From contig CBFGTA010000065.1 of assembly GCA_965651595.1 (NCBI GenBank), positions 1-12,579 on the forward strand: a stretch of DNA of 12,579 nucleotides, in the 5' to 3' direction. Shown one piece after another: positions 1 through 7,611 of this stretch. How positions within the stretch are numbered: the first letter of the stretch is position 1; the number at the start of each line of letters is the position of its first letter. The notes below the pieces were generated by a model. It was not told where the DNA came from. It searched no databases and was given only the letters and a program-made list of their open reading frames with translations. The translations under genes and the position numbers were made by a program. This DNA comes from CBFGTA01 sp965651595 (GTDB taxonomy: Bacteria > Actinomycetota > Actinomycetes > S36-B12 > UBA10799).

Positions 1-39
1 GACTGCGGTTGTCACCATGCTGAGATCGTACCCGTGCGA

Positions 40-1473
40 TTAGGCGCGTTTGGCCTGCTCGATCGCGACTTCTGCCACCAGACCAGATGGCTGCTCGCCA
101 GCGAAGTAGGCGTGAGCCGCATCGATGCCTTGGCCGACCCGGTTGGCCGGCACTCCCGCGTTCAGTAGGCGTTCGGACAAATCTGGCACCTGGCTGAACA
201 GTTGGATCAGAACTACGCTGCCCGATAGCCCAAGGGCGAATCCGATCTGGCCGACGGTCGTGCGGAATGACGTGACGGCTCCGAAGAACTTCTGGGGTGC
301 GGCGGCTACGAACATCACCGACTGGGGAACCGCGATCAGAATCAGGCCAATCCCGATGACGACCGAGCCGGGAATGATCCACCAAAATGCTCCGTCGACC
401 GATCCGAGCGCCGCTCCCAGGAATCCGAGCACCACGAACGCGTAGCCCGCCATCAGGAGCTTCTTCAGTGAGCTCGGCCGAGCACTCAGGGCCCGGCCAA
501 CCAGCACCGACGTGACGATGATAGTGATCATGAAAGGCAGTTGATACAGAGAGACCTGTGCCGTCGAAGCTTCTGTCACCCACTGCCACCAGTTGCTCGA
601 TGCGAGCTGGAATACTGCCTGGCCCAAGTTCCAGGCGATCCCAGCCAACACCGCCGCCACGAAGATCCCCCTCAGGAACAGCTTGATCGGAAAAGCGGGG
701 GAGGCCACCTTGAGTTCGACTGCAGCAAATAGCCCGAAGCCGATGACTCCGAGGAGAGTGGGGACGAGGAACTCGGGGGCGGTGAGTGACTTGGCTGCCT
801 GGCTGACGCCATAGAGGAACAGCACCGTGGACACGCCGATCAGAACGAGCCCGCCGTAGTCCACTGACCCCTGTTTGTTCTTCGGCATAGGTGGCAGCAC
901 CTTGAGGGCTACCGGTATGAGAGCGACGGCTGCGACGGAGATCAGCAGTAGGGCAGCCCTCCAGTTGAAGTTGGCTATCAGTCCGCCTAGTACTGCGCCG
1001 ACCAGCATGACCGTCAACATGACCGCATTCCACAGCCCCATGTTGATGCCGACCTTTTCTTCGGGCGACACGTACCGCACGTAGGCGAAACAGGCGGCGA
1101 GGGCCGCGCCGAGGCCGATGCCAGCGAGAGCACGGCCGAGCATGTAGCCGCTCGTGACCGGCGTGAAGGCCGCGAGTACGTCGCCAAGCGCGGCCAGGAA
1201 CATTGCCCCGATCAGCAACTTCCGGCGCCCTATTCGGTCGGCAACGAATCCACTCGCCAGGACGGCAGCCGCCAGGGCCAAGGTGGAGATACTGGCCGCC
1301 AAAGCCGACTGTGCGGGTGTGAAACTCAACTCCTGGCCCGCGGGAACCAAGATGATGTTGGCGATCGTAGGGTCGGCCATCTGCAGGCCCGCGATCAGGC
1401 CCAACAATGGGACGGCAAGCCGAGAGGCTGGTCCGGACGGGGCAGAAGTGGGGGCCGGGGTCGTCTGGCTCAT
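40..1473 (-). CDS. MFS transporter, probably 14-TM DHA2-like
   Basis: A 477-residue, strongly hydrophobic protein that should sit in the cytoplasmic membrane and move a small molecule, probably by proton exchange. The major facilitator motif A is visible as GFVADRIGRRK at residues 75-85, in the loop after the second membrane segment. About 12-14 hydrophobic segments follow between residues 20 and 430, with a roughly 45-residue polar C-terminal tail. Length and spacing fit the 14-TM drug:H+ antiporter (DHA2) branch better than the 12-TM one, but this is a judgement by eye. The ATG overlaps the TGA of the upstream amidohydrolase gene (ATGA), so the two are translationally coupled and the transporter probably handles the substrate or product of that enzyme. 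The substrate cannot be named. Confidence in the MFS call is high. Confidence 0.93.
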   Translation of the reverse strand: MSQTTPAPTSAPSGPASRLAVPLLGLIAGLQMADPTIANIILVPAGQELSFTPAQSALAASISTLALAAAVLASGFVADRIGRRKLLIGAMFLAALGDVLAAFTPVTSGYMLGRALAGIGLGAALAACFAYVRYVSPEEKVGINMGLWNAVMLTVMLVGAVLGGLIANFNWRAALLLISVAAVALIPVALKVLPPMPKNKQGSVDYGGLVLIGVSTVLFLYGVSQAAKSLTAPEFLVPTLLGVIGFGLFAAVELKVASPAFPIKLFLRGIFVAAVLAGIAWNLGQAVFQLASSNWWQWVTEASTAQVSLYQLPFMITIIVTSVLVGRALSARPSSLKKLLMAGYAFVVLGFLGAALGSVDGAFWWIIPGSVVIGIGLILIAVPQSVMFVAAAPQKFFGAVTSFRTTVGQIGFALGLSGSVVLIQLFSQVPDLSERLLNAGVPANRVGQGIDAAHAYFAGEQPSGLVAEVAIEQAKRA

Positions 1474-3158
1474 GCAGAGTCCTTGGGTAGCGGGATGCTG
1501 GCAACCTGCTCCATGAAGCCATCGATGTCGACGCGATGGCCTCCCAGCCAGGTTCCGAGCACCTTCACTTGGTCCGCGAGACGCATGGGGTCGGAGAGGT
1601 AGGGATCCTGCGACAGTTCCACCAGGTCAGCGAACTTGCCCACCGTGATGCTTCCGGCATCGTTGTCACGATTGATGTGGCGGGCAGCGTTGATGGTGAT
1701 GGCTCGCAAGGCGGCCTCGATGCTGACGCGCTGGTTGGCGCCGTGTACTTGCCCGGAAGGCGTGGCGCGGGTGATCGCAGCTTGGACGTTGAGGAGCGGA
1801 TTGGGTGGTGAGACACTGCCGTCGTTGTGGTACGACGGCTCGATGCCAGCCACCTCGGCGCCGTGGAAGGCCTGCCACTGGGACCCGACTTCGCTGTCGA
1901 ACAGGGTACCGTCGAGCAGGTCGCCCCAGTAGATGAACTGGAATGGCCCCAAAGATGCTGTCACCCCAAGCGAGGCTGCCCGCGCGTATTGGTCGGGGCG
2001 GCCCGCGCCGCAGTGCTCGAGGCGCCACCGGTGATCGGTGCCGATGAGGCCGTGCTTGTGTAGGGCACGCTCGTAGGCGTCGAGGACGATGTCAATGGCC
2101 ACGTCACCGTTCACGTGGAACGCCATCTGCCACCCCTGCGGAGCGAACTTGTCCAAGATGGCGTCGAGCTCGACGCGACTGTAGTTCATATTCGCCTCGC
2201 CGCCCGGGCCCAAAGGGATTCCGGCGTTGCGGACCGTCTCGTTGTCGCAGTACGCGAATGACGAGGCGATGTTGCCGATCCACGGTGAACCGTCACCCCA
2301 CAGCTTGACGCCTTCTTTGCGCACGAGGTTGCTGTCGATCTCGGCCGGTAGTTGTTCGTGAGCGTCATCGGCGTAGGAGACGTGGTAGAGCGACATGCGG
2401 ACCGGAATGTCGGGCACCGATGCGAGCGCCCGATAGGCAGGCAGATATTCCGTTGAATAGGTCAAATCGGCTGTGGCAGTGATTCCATGTTCGGCCATCA
2501 GTTTGAAGAAGTGCGCGCCGGGCAGCAGCGGGTGTTCGGTGATCGCCGCCAGGACAGGCTGAGCGACACTCAAGACCGCCGACAGTTCGTGGGCGGTTCC
2601 GTTACTCGACCCGTCGTCATTGCGTCCGTAGCTTCCACCGACCGGGTCGGAGGGAGGGCCGTCTTGCCAACCGAGAAAGTCGACCATCCCGGAGTTGAAG
2701 TACATTTCGTGGCCGGAGTTGTCGAGAATCGTGACTGGCCGGTCAGCGACAATAGCGTCGAGCAGCGCGCGATCCACGCTGGGGGCGCGGTGGAGCATGC
2801 GGTCTAGTCCGGTCAAGAACAGCGGCTTGCCAGCGGCGGTCGATCCATCGAGTTCCTTGATCTTTGCCACCACGTCATCCCAGGTGGGGCAGCCCACGTA
2901 CGGTGCGATCCACACCGCTGGCGGCTGGGTTACCGTGCCGGAAATGAACGGATGGCTGTGGGGGTCGATGAATCCCGGCATGATAACGGTCGAACCTAAG
3001 TCGCGGACCTCAGCGGATGGGTCCTGCTCGCGGCACTCCTCGAGAGAACCAACCGCAACGATCCGACCGGAGCCGTCATCGATAGCTAGGGCAGTAGCCC
3101 GCGGTTTCGCGGGGTCCATGGTGATGACGGTGCTCGCAGTCACAATCGTGGTGCTCAT
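1470..3158 (-). CDS. YtcJ-type metal-dependent amidohydrolase
   Basis: A 562-residue cytoplasmic hydrolase of the amidohydrolase superfamily (Amidohydro_3, YtcJ/N-substituted formamide deformylase-like). These enzymes hydrolyse C-N bonds with one or two divalent metals. Visible hallmarks are the N-terminal beta-sandwich strand region, the metal-binding HxH in PGFIDPHSHP (His67 and His69), the later ligands in FHVNGD and RLEHCG, and HNDGSVSPPNPLL, which carries the conserved Asp and the family's PP-NPL block. ATG at 3156-3158 is chosen because GGGAG lies 4 bases upstream; a longer in-frame start (to 3188) lacks such a site. It is the first gene of a two-gene unit with the MFS transporter, whose start codon overlaps this stop. 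The family is used for many amide, formamide and N-acyl substrates, so the substrate is unknown. Confidence 0.92.
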   Translation of the reverse strand: MSTTIVTASTVITMDPAKPRATALAIDDGSGRIVAVGSLEECREQDPSAEVRDLGSTVIMPGFIDPHSHPFISGTVTQPPAVWIAPYVGCPTWDDVVAKIKELDGSTAAGKPLFLTGLDRMLHRAPSVDRALLDAIVADRPVTILDNSGHEMYFNSGMVDFLGWQDGPPSDPVGGSYGRNDDGSSNGTAHELSAVLSVAQPVLAAITEHPLLPGAHFFKLMAEHGITATADLTYSTEYLPAYRALASVPDIPVRMSLYHVSYADDAHEQLPAEIDSNLVRKEGVKLWGDGSPWIGNIASSFAYCDNETVRNAGIPLGPGGEANMNYSRVELDAILDKFAPQGWQMAFHVNGDVAIDIVLDAYERALHKHGLIGTDHRWRLEHCGAGRPDQYARAASLGVTASLGPFQFIYWGDLLDGTLFDSEVGSQWQAFHGAEVAGIEPSYHNDGSVSPPNPLLNVQAAITRATPSGQVHGANQRVSIEAALRAITINAARHINRDNDAGSITVGKFADLVELSQDPYLSDPMRLADQVKVLGTWLGGHRVDIDGFMEQVASIPLPKDSA

Positions 3159-3196
3159 TGCGCTCCCGGGGAATCGAATCGGCGGCACTTGGCTGG

Positions 3197-3207
3197 CCTG
3201 AATCAGG
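3197..3207. promoter_or_regulatory. 11-bp palindrome upstream of the amidohydrolase
   Basis: CCTGAATCAGG is a perfect 5-1-5 inverted repeat lying about 40-50 bases upstream of the amidohydrolase ATG, in the place where a dimeric repressor could block the minus-strand promoter. The palindrome is seen directly. A regulatory role is inferred from position only, and a palindrome this short can occur by chance. Confidence 0.25.
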
Positions 3208-3274
3208 TCTCGTCATTGCAGCTAACTGAAACTTGGACGTTCCCAGGCTAGGACTGTTTGTCGTGTGTCGCGCG

Positions 3275-3307
3275 TGATCATGCTGTGGTCATGGCGAGGT
3301 CACGCGG
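3275..3307. repeat. Three direct repeats at exact 11-bp pitch
   Basis: Three 11-mers stand head to tail: TGATCATGCTG (3275), TGGTCATGGCG (3286) and AGGTCACGCGG (3297). The shared core G(A/G)TCA recurs at 3276, 3287 and 3298, exactly one helical turn apart, and the inverted core TGACC follows at 3311-3315. Such phased direct repeats are typical of sites for OmpR-type response regulators or other cooperatively binding activators. The site lies about 115-150 bases upstream of the amidohydrolase and 500 bases upstream of phaC. Function is inferred. Confidence 0.4.
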
Positions 3308-3447
3308 CGATGACCCTGGGCCGCACGTTTCAGGCCGTGGTTGTCCACCGTCGATCCGTTGAGGGCGCGTGTACTCCACTCGGGTGAAGTCCTGATCTAC
3401 GGCGAGGCGCGCGATATCTCGGCGATTCGTACTCGAGGCAGGCAACA

Positions 3448-3471
3448 GGCGAGCTGAAAGGCGAGCTGAAA
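3448..3471. repeat. 12-bp perfect tandem duplication
   Basis: GGCGAGCTGAAA occurs twice in immediate succession (3448-3459 and 3460-3471). Two exact adjacent copies suggest a replication-slippage duplication. There is no evidence of function. Confidence 0.6.
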
Positions 3472-3537
3472 TGCGTGGACTTCAGCACCTGACTCGCGTG
3501 TCAAGAGTCTTCCACGGATGCCGCAGCAATTCAGTCG

Positions 3538-3550
3538 CGGCTCGTAGCCG
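3538..3550. repeat. Small perfect hairpin
   Basis: CGGCT-CGT-AGCCG forms a 5-bp GC-rich stem with a 3-base loop. It has no T-run on either side, so it is not a typical intrinsic terminator. It may be part of a structured leader upstream of phaC or may be incidental. Confidence 0.3.
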
Positions 3551-3619
3551 GGAGCAGGCTTGAAAGATCCAGGAGTGCGACCCTGTCCGACTTTGGTCGA
3601 AGTAGCCGTGACACCCGTG

Positions 3620-3659
3620 GGGTTGGATCCTGCCGGGTAGATCGTTCTGCATCCAACCC
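3620..3659. repeat. 9-bp perfect inverted repeat upstream of phaC
   Basis: GGGTTGGAT at 3620-3628 is the exact reverse complement of ATCCAACCC at 3651-3659, with 22 bases between. The arm centres are 31 bp apart, close to three helical turns. It lies about 150-190 bases upstream of the phaC start. It could be a two-site operator, or a stem-loop in a long phaC leader. The repeat is certain and the role is inferred. Confidence 0.4.
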
Positions 3660-3739
3660 ATCCCGGCCGCTTAGATGATAGGAACGACACATTCATGCAC
3701 AGAAAGCCCAGCCCGGGACGAGGCTCGAAACTTTGCCTA

Positions 3740-3790
3740 CCAGATGGCACGCCAGAACACTGCCAGACAACCGACAAACCACCCGCCAGA
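3740..3790 (+). repeat. Phased CCAGA repeats before the phaC ribosome site
   Basis: CCAGA occurs at 3740, 3752, 3763 and 3786, three of the four preceded by G. The steps are 12, 11 and 23 bases, close to one, one and two helical turns. The last copy ends four bases before the GAGGAG Shine-Dalgarno element at 3794-3799. It may be an operator overlapping the leader or an RNA-protein contact. Function is inferred from spacing alone. Confidence 0.3.
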
Positions 3791-3807
3791 CACGAGGAGT
3801 TTTCACT

Positions 3808-5523
3808 GTGAGTGACGCGCTACGCGACGAAAAGCAGGGTGCGATCGATGCAGCACCGGATGGTGAGCGTCATGCCGCGCCGCTCGATGACCTGCTCGCC
3901 GATGCTGCTCTCGGGCCGTGGCGTCGATTCGCAGTCGGATCGGGCGTGCTGCTCAAAGATGCCATCAAGCGGCCCGAAGCAGTCGCCCGCCATTCGAAGT
4001 CATTGGTTGGAGAGGCAGCCCGCATTCTGCTCGGTTCGTCCGAGGTGGACGTTTCACCGAAGGACCGACGCTTCGCGGATGAAGCGTGGCACAACAACCC
4101 GGTCCTGCATCGGCTCGTCCAGCTCTACGCGGCCACCAGCGCCGAGGCCCAACAGCTCGTGGCCGATGCCGAGTTGGACTGGGAAGATCACGAGAAGGCC
4201 CAGTTCGTGGTGGACAACCTAGTGGCAGCCCTCGCGCCCAACAACAACCTGCTGTCGAACCCCGACGCGCTGAAGACCGCGCGAAAGACCCGTGGTCGCA
4301 GCTTGTTGCGCGGCGCCCAGCACTTCGCGAAAGACATGGCCGCATCGCCCAGGATCCCGACGATGGTAGACACATCCAAGTTCGCACTCGGCGAGAACAT
4401 GGGGGTCTCACCGGGCCAGGTTGTTCTGCGCACTGAGCAGTTCGAACTGATTCAGTACCAGCCAACCACACCAGAGGTGGAGGCCGTGCCCCTCCTGCTG
4501 GTTCCCCCGATGATTAACCGCTTCTACGTCCTGGACTTGGCTCCCGGACGCAGCTTGGTGGAGTACCTGGTCGGTCAAGGCATGCAGGTGTTCGCTGTGT
4601 CGTGGCGGAACCCTTCGTCAGAGCACCGGCATTGGGGCTTCGACGCCTATGGCGGATCGATCGCGACAGCCATCGAGGCGATCCGAGGTATCACAGAGTC
4701 CGACAGTGTCCACCTGTTCGGGGCATGCTCGGGCGGAATCGTATCGACGATGACGACCGCCCATCTCGCCGAACAAGGGATCCAGGACCACGTGGCGAGC
4801 TTGACCTTGGTCGTCACCGTGCTGGATGCACATCACGCAGGCCTGGCCGGGGCGGTGGCCAATGAGCGGACAGCAGCGCTGGCGAAGGCCGCTTCCTCGC
4901 GGCACGGCTATCTCGACGGGCGGACCTTGGCAGAAGTTTTCGCTTGGTTGCGGCCGGGCGACCTGATCTGGAATTACTGGGTCAATAACTATCTGATGGG
5001 TAACGAGCCGCCCGCCTTCGACATCTTGGCATGGAATGCAGACGTGACCCGGATGCCAGCGGGACTGCATCACGATTTCGTCGACCAGGGACTCCACAAC
5101 ACTTTGGTCGAACCCGGGCGGCAGAAGTTCATGGGGTCGACAGTCGACCTGTCGAAAATTACCGTGGACACGTACCAGGTGGCGGGGATCGCCGATCACT
5201 TGTGTGAGTGGCAGGCCTGCTACGCCACGCCGGGGCTGCTCGGGGGCTCGTCCCGCTTCGTGCTGTCAACGAGCGGCCACATCGCCGCTATTGTCAACCC
5301 TCCGGGCAACCCGCGGGCCAAGTTCCGGGTTTCCGACACCAATCCGCCTGACCCGGCTGATTTTATGCAGGAGGCCGAAGCCGTACAGGGAACTTGGTGG
5401 GGGGACTGGGTCGAGTGGCTCAAGGCCCGCTCGGGAGGGCCTCGGCCAGCCCCGGCATCACTCGGCAGCGAGGCTTTACCGCCGTTGGAGAAGTCCCCCG
5501 GGTTGTACGCGTTTGAAGAATAG
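3808..5523 (+). CDS. phaC: Polyhydroxyalkanoate synthase, class II-like
   Basis: A 571-residue PHA synthase that polymerises (R)-3-hydroxyacyl-CoA into PHA at the granule surface, releasing CoA. The alpha/beta-hydrolase catalytic domain carries the lipase-box variant GACSGG with nucleophile Cys307, general-base partner Asp463 (AGIADH) and His491 (STSGHI). The C-D-H spacing of 156 and 28 is that of full-length single-subunit synthases. The N-terminal region (KDRRFADEAW, residues about 90-100) and segments such as LIWNYWVNNYL and PPAFDIL resemble Pseudomonas PhaC1 more than Cupriavidus PhaC, so a medium-chain-length (class II-like) preference is likely but inferred. The GTG at 3808 is chosen for GAGGAG 8 bases upstream; an in-frame start at 3733 would add 25 poorly conserved residues. 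It is first in the operon, 80 bases before the acyl-CoA dehydrogenase. No phaE or phaR partner is present. Confidence 0.95.
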   Translation: MSDALRDEKQGAIDAAPDGERHAAPLDDLLADAALGPWRRFAVGSGVLLKDAIKRPEAVARHSKSLVGEAARILLGSSEVDVSPKDRRFADEAWHNNPVLHRLVQLYAATSAEAQQLVADAELDWEDHEKAQFVVDNLVAALAPNNNLLSNPDALKTARKTRGRSLLRGAQHFAKDMAASPRIPTMVDTSKFALGENMGVSPGQVVLRTEQFELIQYQPTTPEVEAVPLLLVPPMINRFYVLDLAPGRSLVEYLVGQGMQVFAVSWRNPSSEHRHWGFDAYGGSIATAIEAIRGITESDSVHLFGACSGGIVSTMTTAHLAEQGIQDHVASLTLVVTVLDAHHAGLAGAVANERTAALAKAASSRHGYLDGRTLAEVFAWLRPGDLIWNYWVNNYLMGNEPPAFDILAWNADVTRMPAGLHHDFVDQGLHNTLVEPGRQKFMGSTVDLSKITVDTYQVAGIADHLCEWQACYATPGLLGGSSRFVLSTSGHIAAIVNPPGNPRAKFRVSDTNPPDPADFMQEAEAVQGTWWGDWVEWLKARSGGPRPAPASLGSEALPPLEKSPGLYAFEE

Positions 5524-5603
5524 TCGCGGGGAACAGCAGCGGCTACCACGGCAAACGGGTGCGGCCCGCCGGAGACCGAGCCGATCAGAAAGGAACGTTG
5601 ACG

Positions 5604-6785
5604 ATGACACAACTCGGACGAGCATTGGGAACGGACTATTTTCGGATTCGGGAGCAGCTCACCACCAACGAGATCGACTACCTCGACCGCACTCGAGAGT
5701 TCGTTGACAATGATGTTCTGCCGGTAATTGGCGACTACTGGGAGAAGCACGAAGTCCCGTTCCCGCTCATCAAGAAGATGGCAGAACTCGGCATTATCGG
5801 CGACGGCATGAACGGCTACGGGATGCCCGAGATGAGCCCCATCGCCTCGGGCCTGATCCACATGGAACTTCACCGCGGTGACGCCAGTCTGGGCACATTC
5901 ATGGGAGTGCACTGTGGCCTGGCCATGCGCTCGATCTGGCTGCTCGGTTCCGACGAGCAGAAGCAGCGGTTCCTTCCGGACATGGTGAACATCCGCAAGA
6001 TCGGAGCGTTTGCCCTGACCGAACCCAACCACGGATCGGACTCGGTGGCGCTTGAGACGAGCGCCCGTCGCGAGGGCGAAACTTGGATCCTCAACGGTGC
6101 CAAGCGCTGGATCGGCAACGGCAGCATCGCTGATGTAGTGGTGGTGTGGGCGCGCGACGAAGCAGATGGCAAGGTGAAGGGATTCTTGGTCGAGAAGGGA
6201 TCGGACGGGTACGACGCCGAAGTCATGCAGGGCAAGGTTGCCTTGCGTGGGGTGTGGAACGCTCACATCACGCTGACGGACGTGCGCGTCTCCGAAGCCA
6301 ATCGGCTGCCCCACGCCAACTCGTTCGCCGACACTGCCCGCGTCTTGCAAGCTACGCGCAACGTGGTCGCGTGGGCATCTTTGGGACATGCCGTGGCCGC
6401 CTACGAGATCGCGATCACCTACGCGCGGGAGCGCAAGCAGTTCGGCAAGCCGATCGCCTCATTCCAACTCGTTCAAGAGAAGCTCGTCCACATGCTCGGC
6501 GACGTGACGGCCATGCAGTTGTACTGCCTGCGGCTGGGCAGGCTCGTCGAGGACGAGGAACTCAGCGACACGATCGCCGCCCTCGCGAAACTGCACAACA
6601 CCGTCAAGGCGCGGAAGGTGTGCCAACTCGGCCGGGAAATCCTAGGAGGCAACGGCCTGCTACTCGAGAATCACGTTGTCCGCCACATGGCAGACATGGA
6701 AGCTCTCTACACTTACGAGGGAACAGCCGATATTCAAACGTTGATTGTGGGTAGAGATGTCACAGGCTTCAGTTCCTTCGTCTGA
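5604..6785 (+). CDS. Acyl-CoA dehydrogenase, GCDH/ACX4-like branch
   Basis: A 393-residue flavoprotein that oxidises an acyl-CoA to trans-2-enoyl-CoA. It shows the FAD/substrate block FALTEPNHGSDS, the middle beta-domain with KRWIGNGS, the C-terminal helical domain with ARERKQFGKPI, LGGNG, and the catalytic glutamate in TYEGTADIQT (Glu372). The overall pattern, including NSFADTARVL and the terminal VTGFSSF, fits the glutaryl-CoA dehydrogenase/plant ACX4 short-chain branch. The arginine that holds the glutaryl carboxylate in true glutaryl-CoA dehydrogenase (human Arg94) appears to be Gly97 here, which argues against decarboxylating glutaryl-CoA. ATG at 5604 has AAAGGA about 9 bases upstream. 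It sits between phaC and phaZ, and its last 29 bases overlap phaZ. It probably supplies enoyl-CoA to the downstream hydratase. The chain-length preference is unknown. Confidence 0.92.
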   Translation: MTQLGRALGTDYFRIREQLTTNEIDYLDRTREFVDNDVLPVIGDYWEKHEVPFPLIKKMAELGIIGDGMNGYGMPEMSPIASGLIHMELHRGDASLGTFMGVHCGLAMRSIWLLGSDEQKQRFLPDMVNIRKIGAFALTEPNHGSDSVALETSARREGETWILNGAKRWIGNGSIADVVVVWARDEADGKVKGFLVEKGSDGYDAEVMQGKVALRGVWNAHITLTDVRVSEANRLPHANSFADTARVLQATRNVVAWASLGHAVAAYEIAITYARERKQFGKPIASFQLVQEKLVHMLGDVTAMQLYCLRLGRLVEDEELSDTIAALAKLHNTVKARKVCQLGREILGGNGLLLENHVVRHMADMEALYTYEGTADIQTLIVGRDVTGFSSFV

Positions 6786-7611
6786 GGTTGACCCGTCAGA
6801 GTGTTGGAACGAGCCAGGACAATCCGTTCAGGCTGGTGAGGTGGCCCTTCACGTGGCCACGGCCGGTGACGGCCAGCCGCTGCTGCTCATCATGGGCATC
6901 GGCGGCCACGTCAACATGTGGCGGCCGTTGGTCGGTCGACTCGTTCCCGAAGGGTTCGCCACCATCGCCTACGACCACCCGGGCACCGGCGAATCCAAGC
7001 CATACAGCAAGCCGCGGCGCCTCGCGGGAGTCGCTCGCACCATTGAGTATCTGCTCGACAAGCTCGACCTCGACCAGGTCGACGTGCTGGGCGTGTCTTT
7101 TGGTGGCGGGGTTGCCCAAGAGTTTGCCCATCGAGCTCCCCACCGGGTACGGCGGCTGATCTTGTGTGCAACGTCAGCAGGGATGGTCAGCATGCCCGGC
7201 TCTCCGCGGGCGATGCTCGCCTTGGCCACACCGCGGCGCTTCACGGATCCGGACTATTACGCACGGATCGCTCCGACCGTGTTTGGCGGCAAAGCGCGCC
7301 GTGCCGGTGACCTCAAAGCTCATGGCCGCGAACGCTTCGCCCACCCCCCAACTGTGCGGGGTTACTCCGAGCAGATCTTCGCCGCGATGGGCTGGACGAG
7401 TTATCGCTTCCTACCCAAGTTGACCATGCCGACGTTGATCTTGCATGGTGATGATGACCCCATCGTTCCGCTGGTCAACGGCAAGCTGCTGGCCTGCCGA
7501 ATCCCCAATTCCCGCCTGCATGTGATCAAGGATGGGGGCCACTTGTTTCTCGTCGACCAGGCCGACGAGGCCACTGAACAGATCGTTTCGTTTCTCAAGG
7601 AGGACGCATGA
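6757..7611 (+). CDS. phaZ: Intracellular PHA depolymerase, Pseudomonas PhaZ type
   Basis: A 284-residue alpha/beta-hydrolase, the same length as the roughly 283-residue Pseudomonas intracellular medium-chain PHA depolymerase, to which it shows long similarity: the GVSFGGG nucleophile elbow (Ser114), TSAGMVSMPGSP, RIAPTVFGG, GWTSYRFL, GDDDPIVPL (Asp234) and GGHLFLV (His262). The Ser-Asp-His spacing of 120 and 28 is close to the 119 and 27 remembered for Pseudomonas putida (Ser102, Asp221, His248). It should hydrolyse stored PHA to 3-hydroxy acids at the granule. No signal peptide is present, consistent with an intracellular enzyme. ATG at 6757 lies within the end of the dehydrogenase gene with only a weak ribosome site, so translation is probably coupled. 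A generic alpha/beta hydrolase is the alternative, but the extended match and the phaC context make PhaZ much more likely. Confidence 0.88.
   Translation: MSQASVPSSEVDPSECWNEPGQSVQAGEVALHVATAGDGQPLLLIMGIGGHVNMWRPLVGRLVPEGFATIAYDHPGTGESKPYSKPRRLAGVARTIEYLLDKLDLDQVDVLGVSFGGGVAQEFAHRAPHRVRRLILCATSAGMVSMPGSPRAMLALATPRRFTDPDYYARIAPTVFGGKARRAGDLKAHGRERFAHPPTVRGYSEQIFAAMGWTSYRFLPKLTMPTLILHGDDDPIVPLVNGKLLACRIPNSRLHVIKDGGHLFLVDQADEATEQIVSFLKEDA

Larger units (their letters stand above)
3159..3807. other. Long divergent intergenic region, no convincing gene
   Basis: About 650 bases separate the start of the amidohydrolase (minus) from the start of the PHA synthase (plus). It must hold both promoters. 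The only long open frame inside it (3397-3777, minus) has a composition unlike a protein domain and no ribosome binding site. No tRNA, riboswitch class or transposon end was recognised. It contains several short repeats and dyads listed separately (3197-3207, 3275-3307, 3448-3471, 3538-3550, 3620-3659, 3740-3790). No clear -35/-10 pair could be assigned. Confidence 0.6.

Noticed and set aside
3500..3620. Possible riboswitch or small RNA before phaC
   Set aside because: Small stems exist (3538-3550 and a 4-bp CGAC/GTCG pair near 3588), but no conserved riboswitch core or terminator with a T-run was found.
3397..3777. 126-codon minus-strand open frame in the long intergenic region
   Set aside because: It has no ribosome site and no recognisable domain, and it includes the 12-bp tandem duplication and the CCAGA repeats. 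High-GC DNA yields such frames by chance.
5220..6389. 389-codon minus-strand open frame opposite phaC and the acyl-CoA dehydrogenase
   Set aside because: It spans the ends of two well-supported genes on the other strand and looks like the antisense shadow typical of GC-rich coding sequence.
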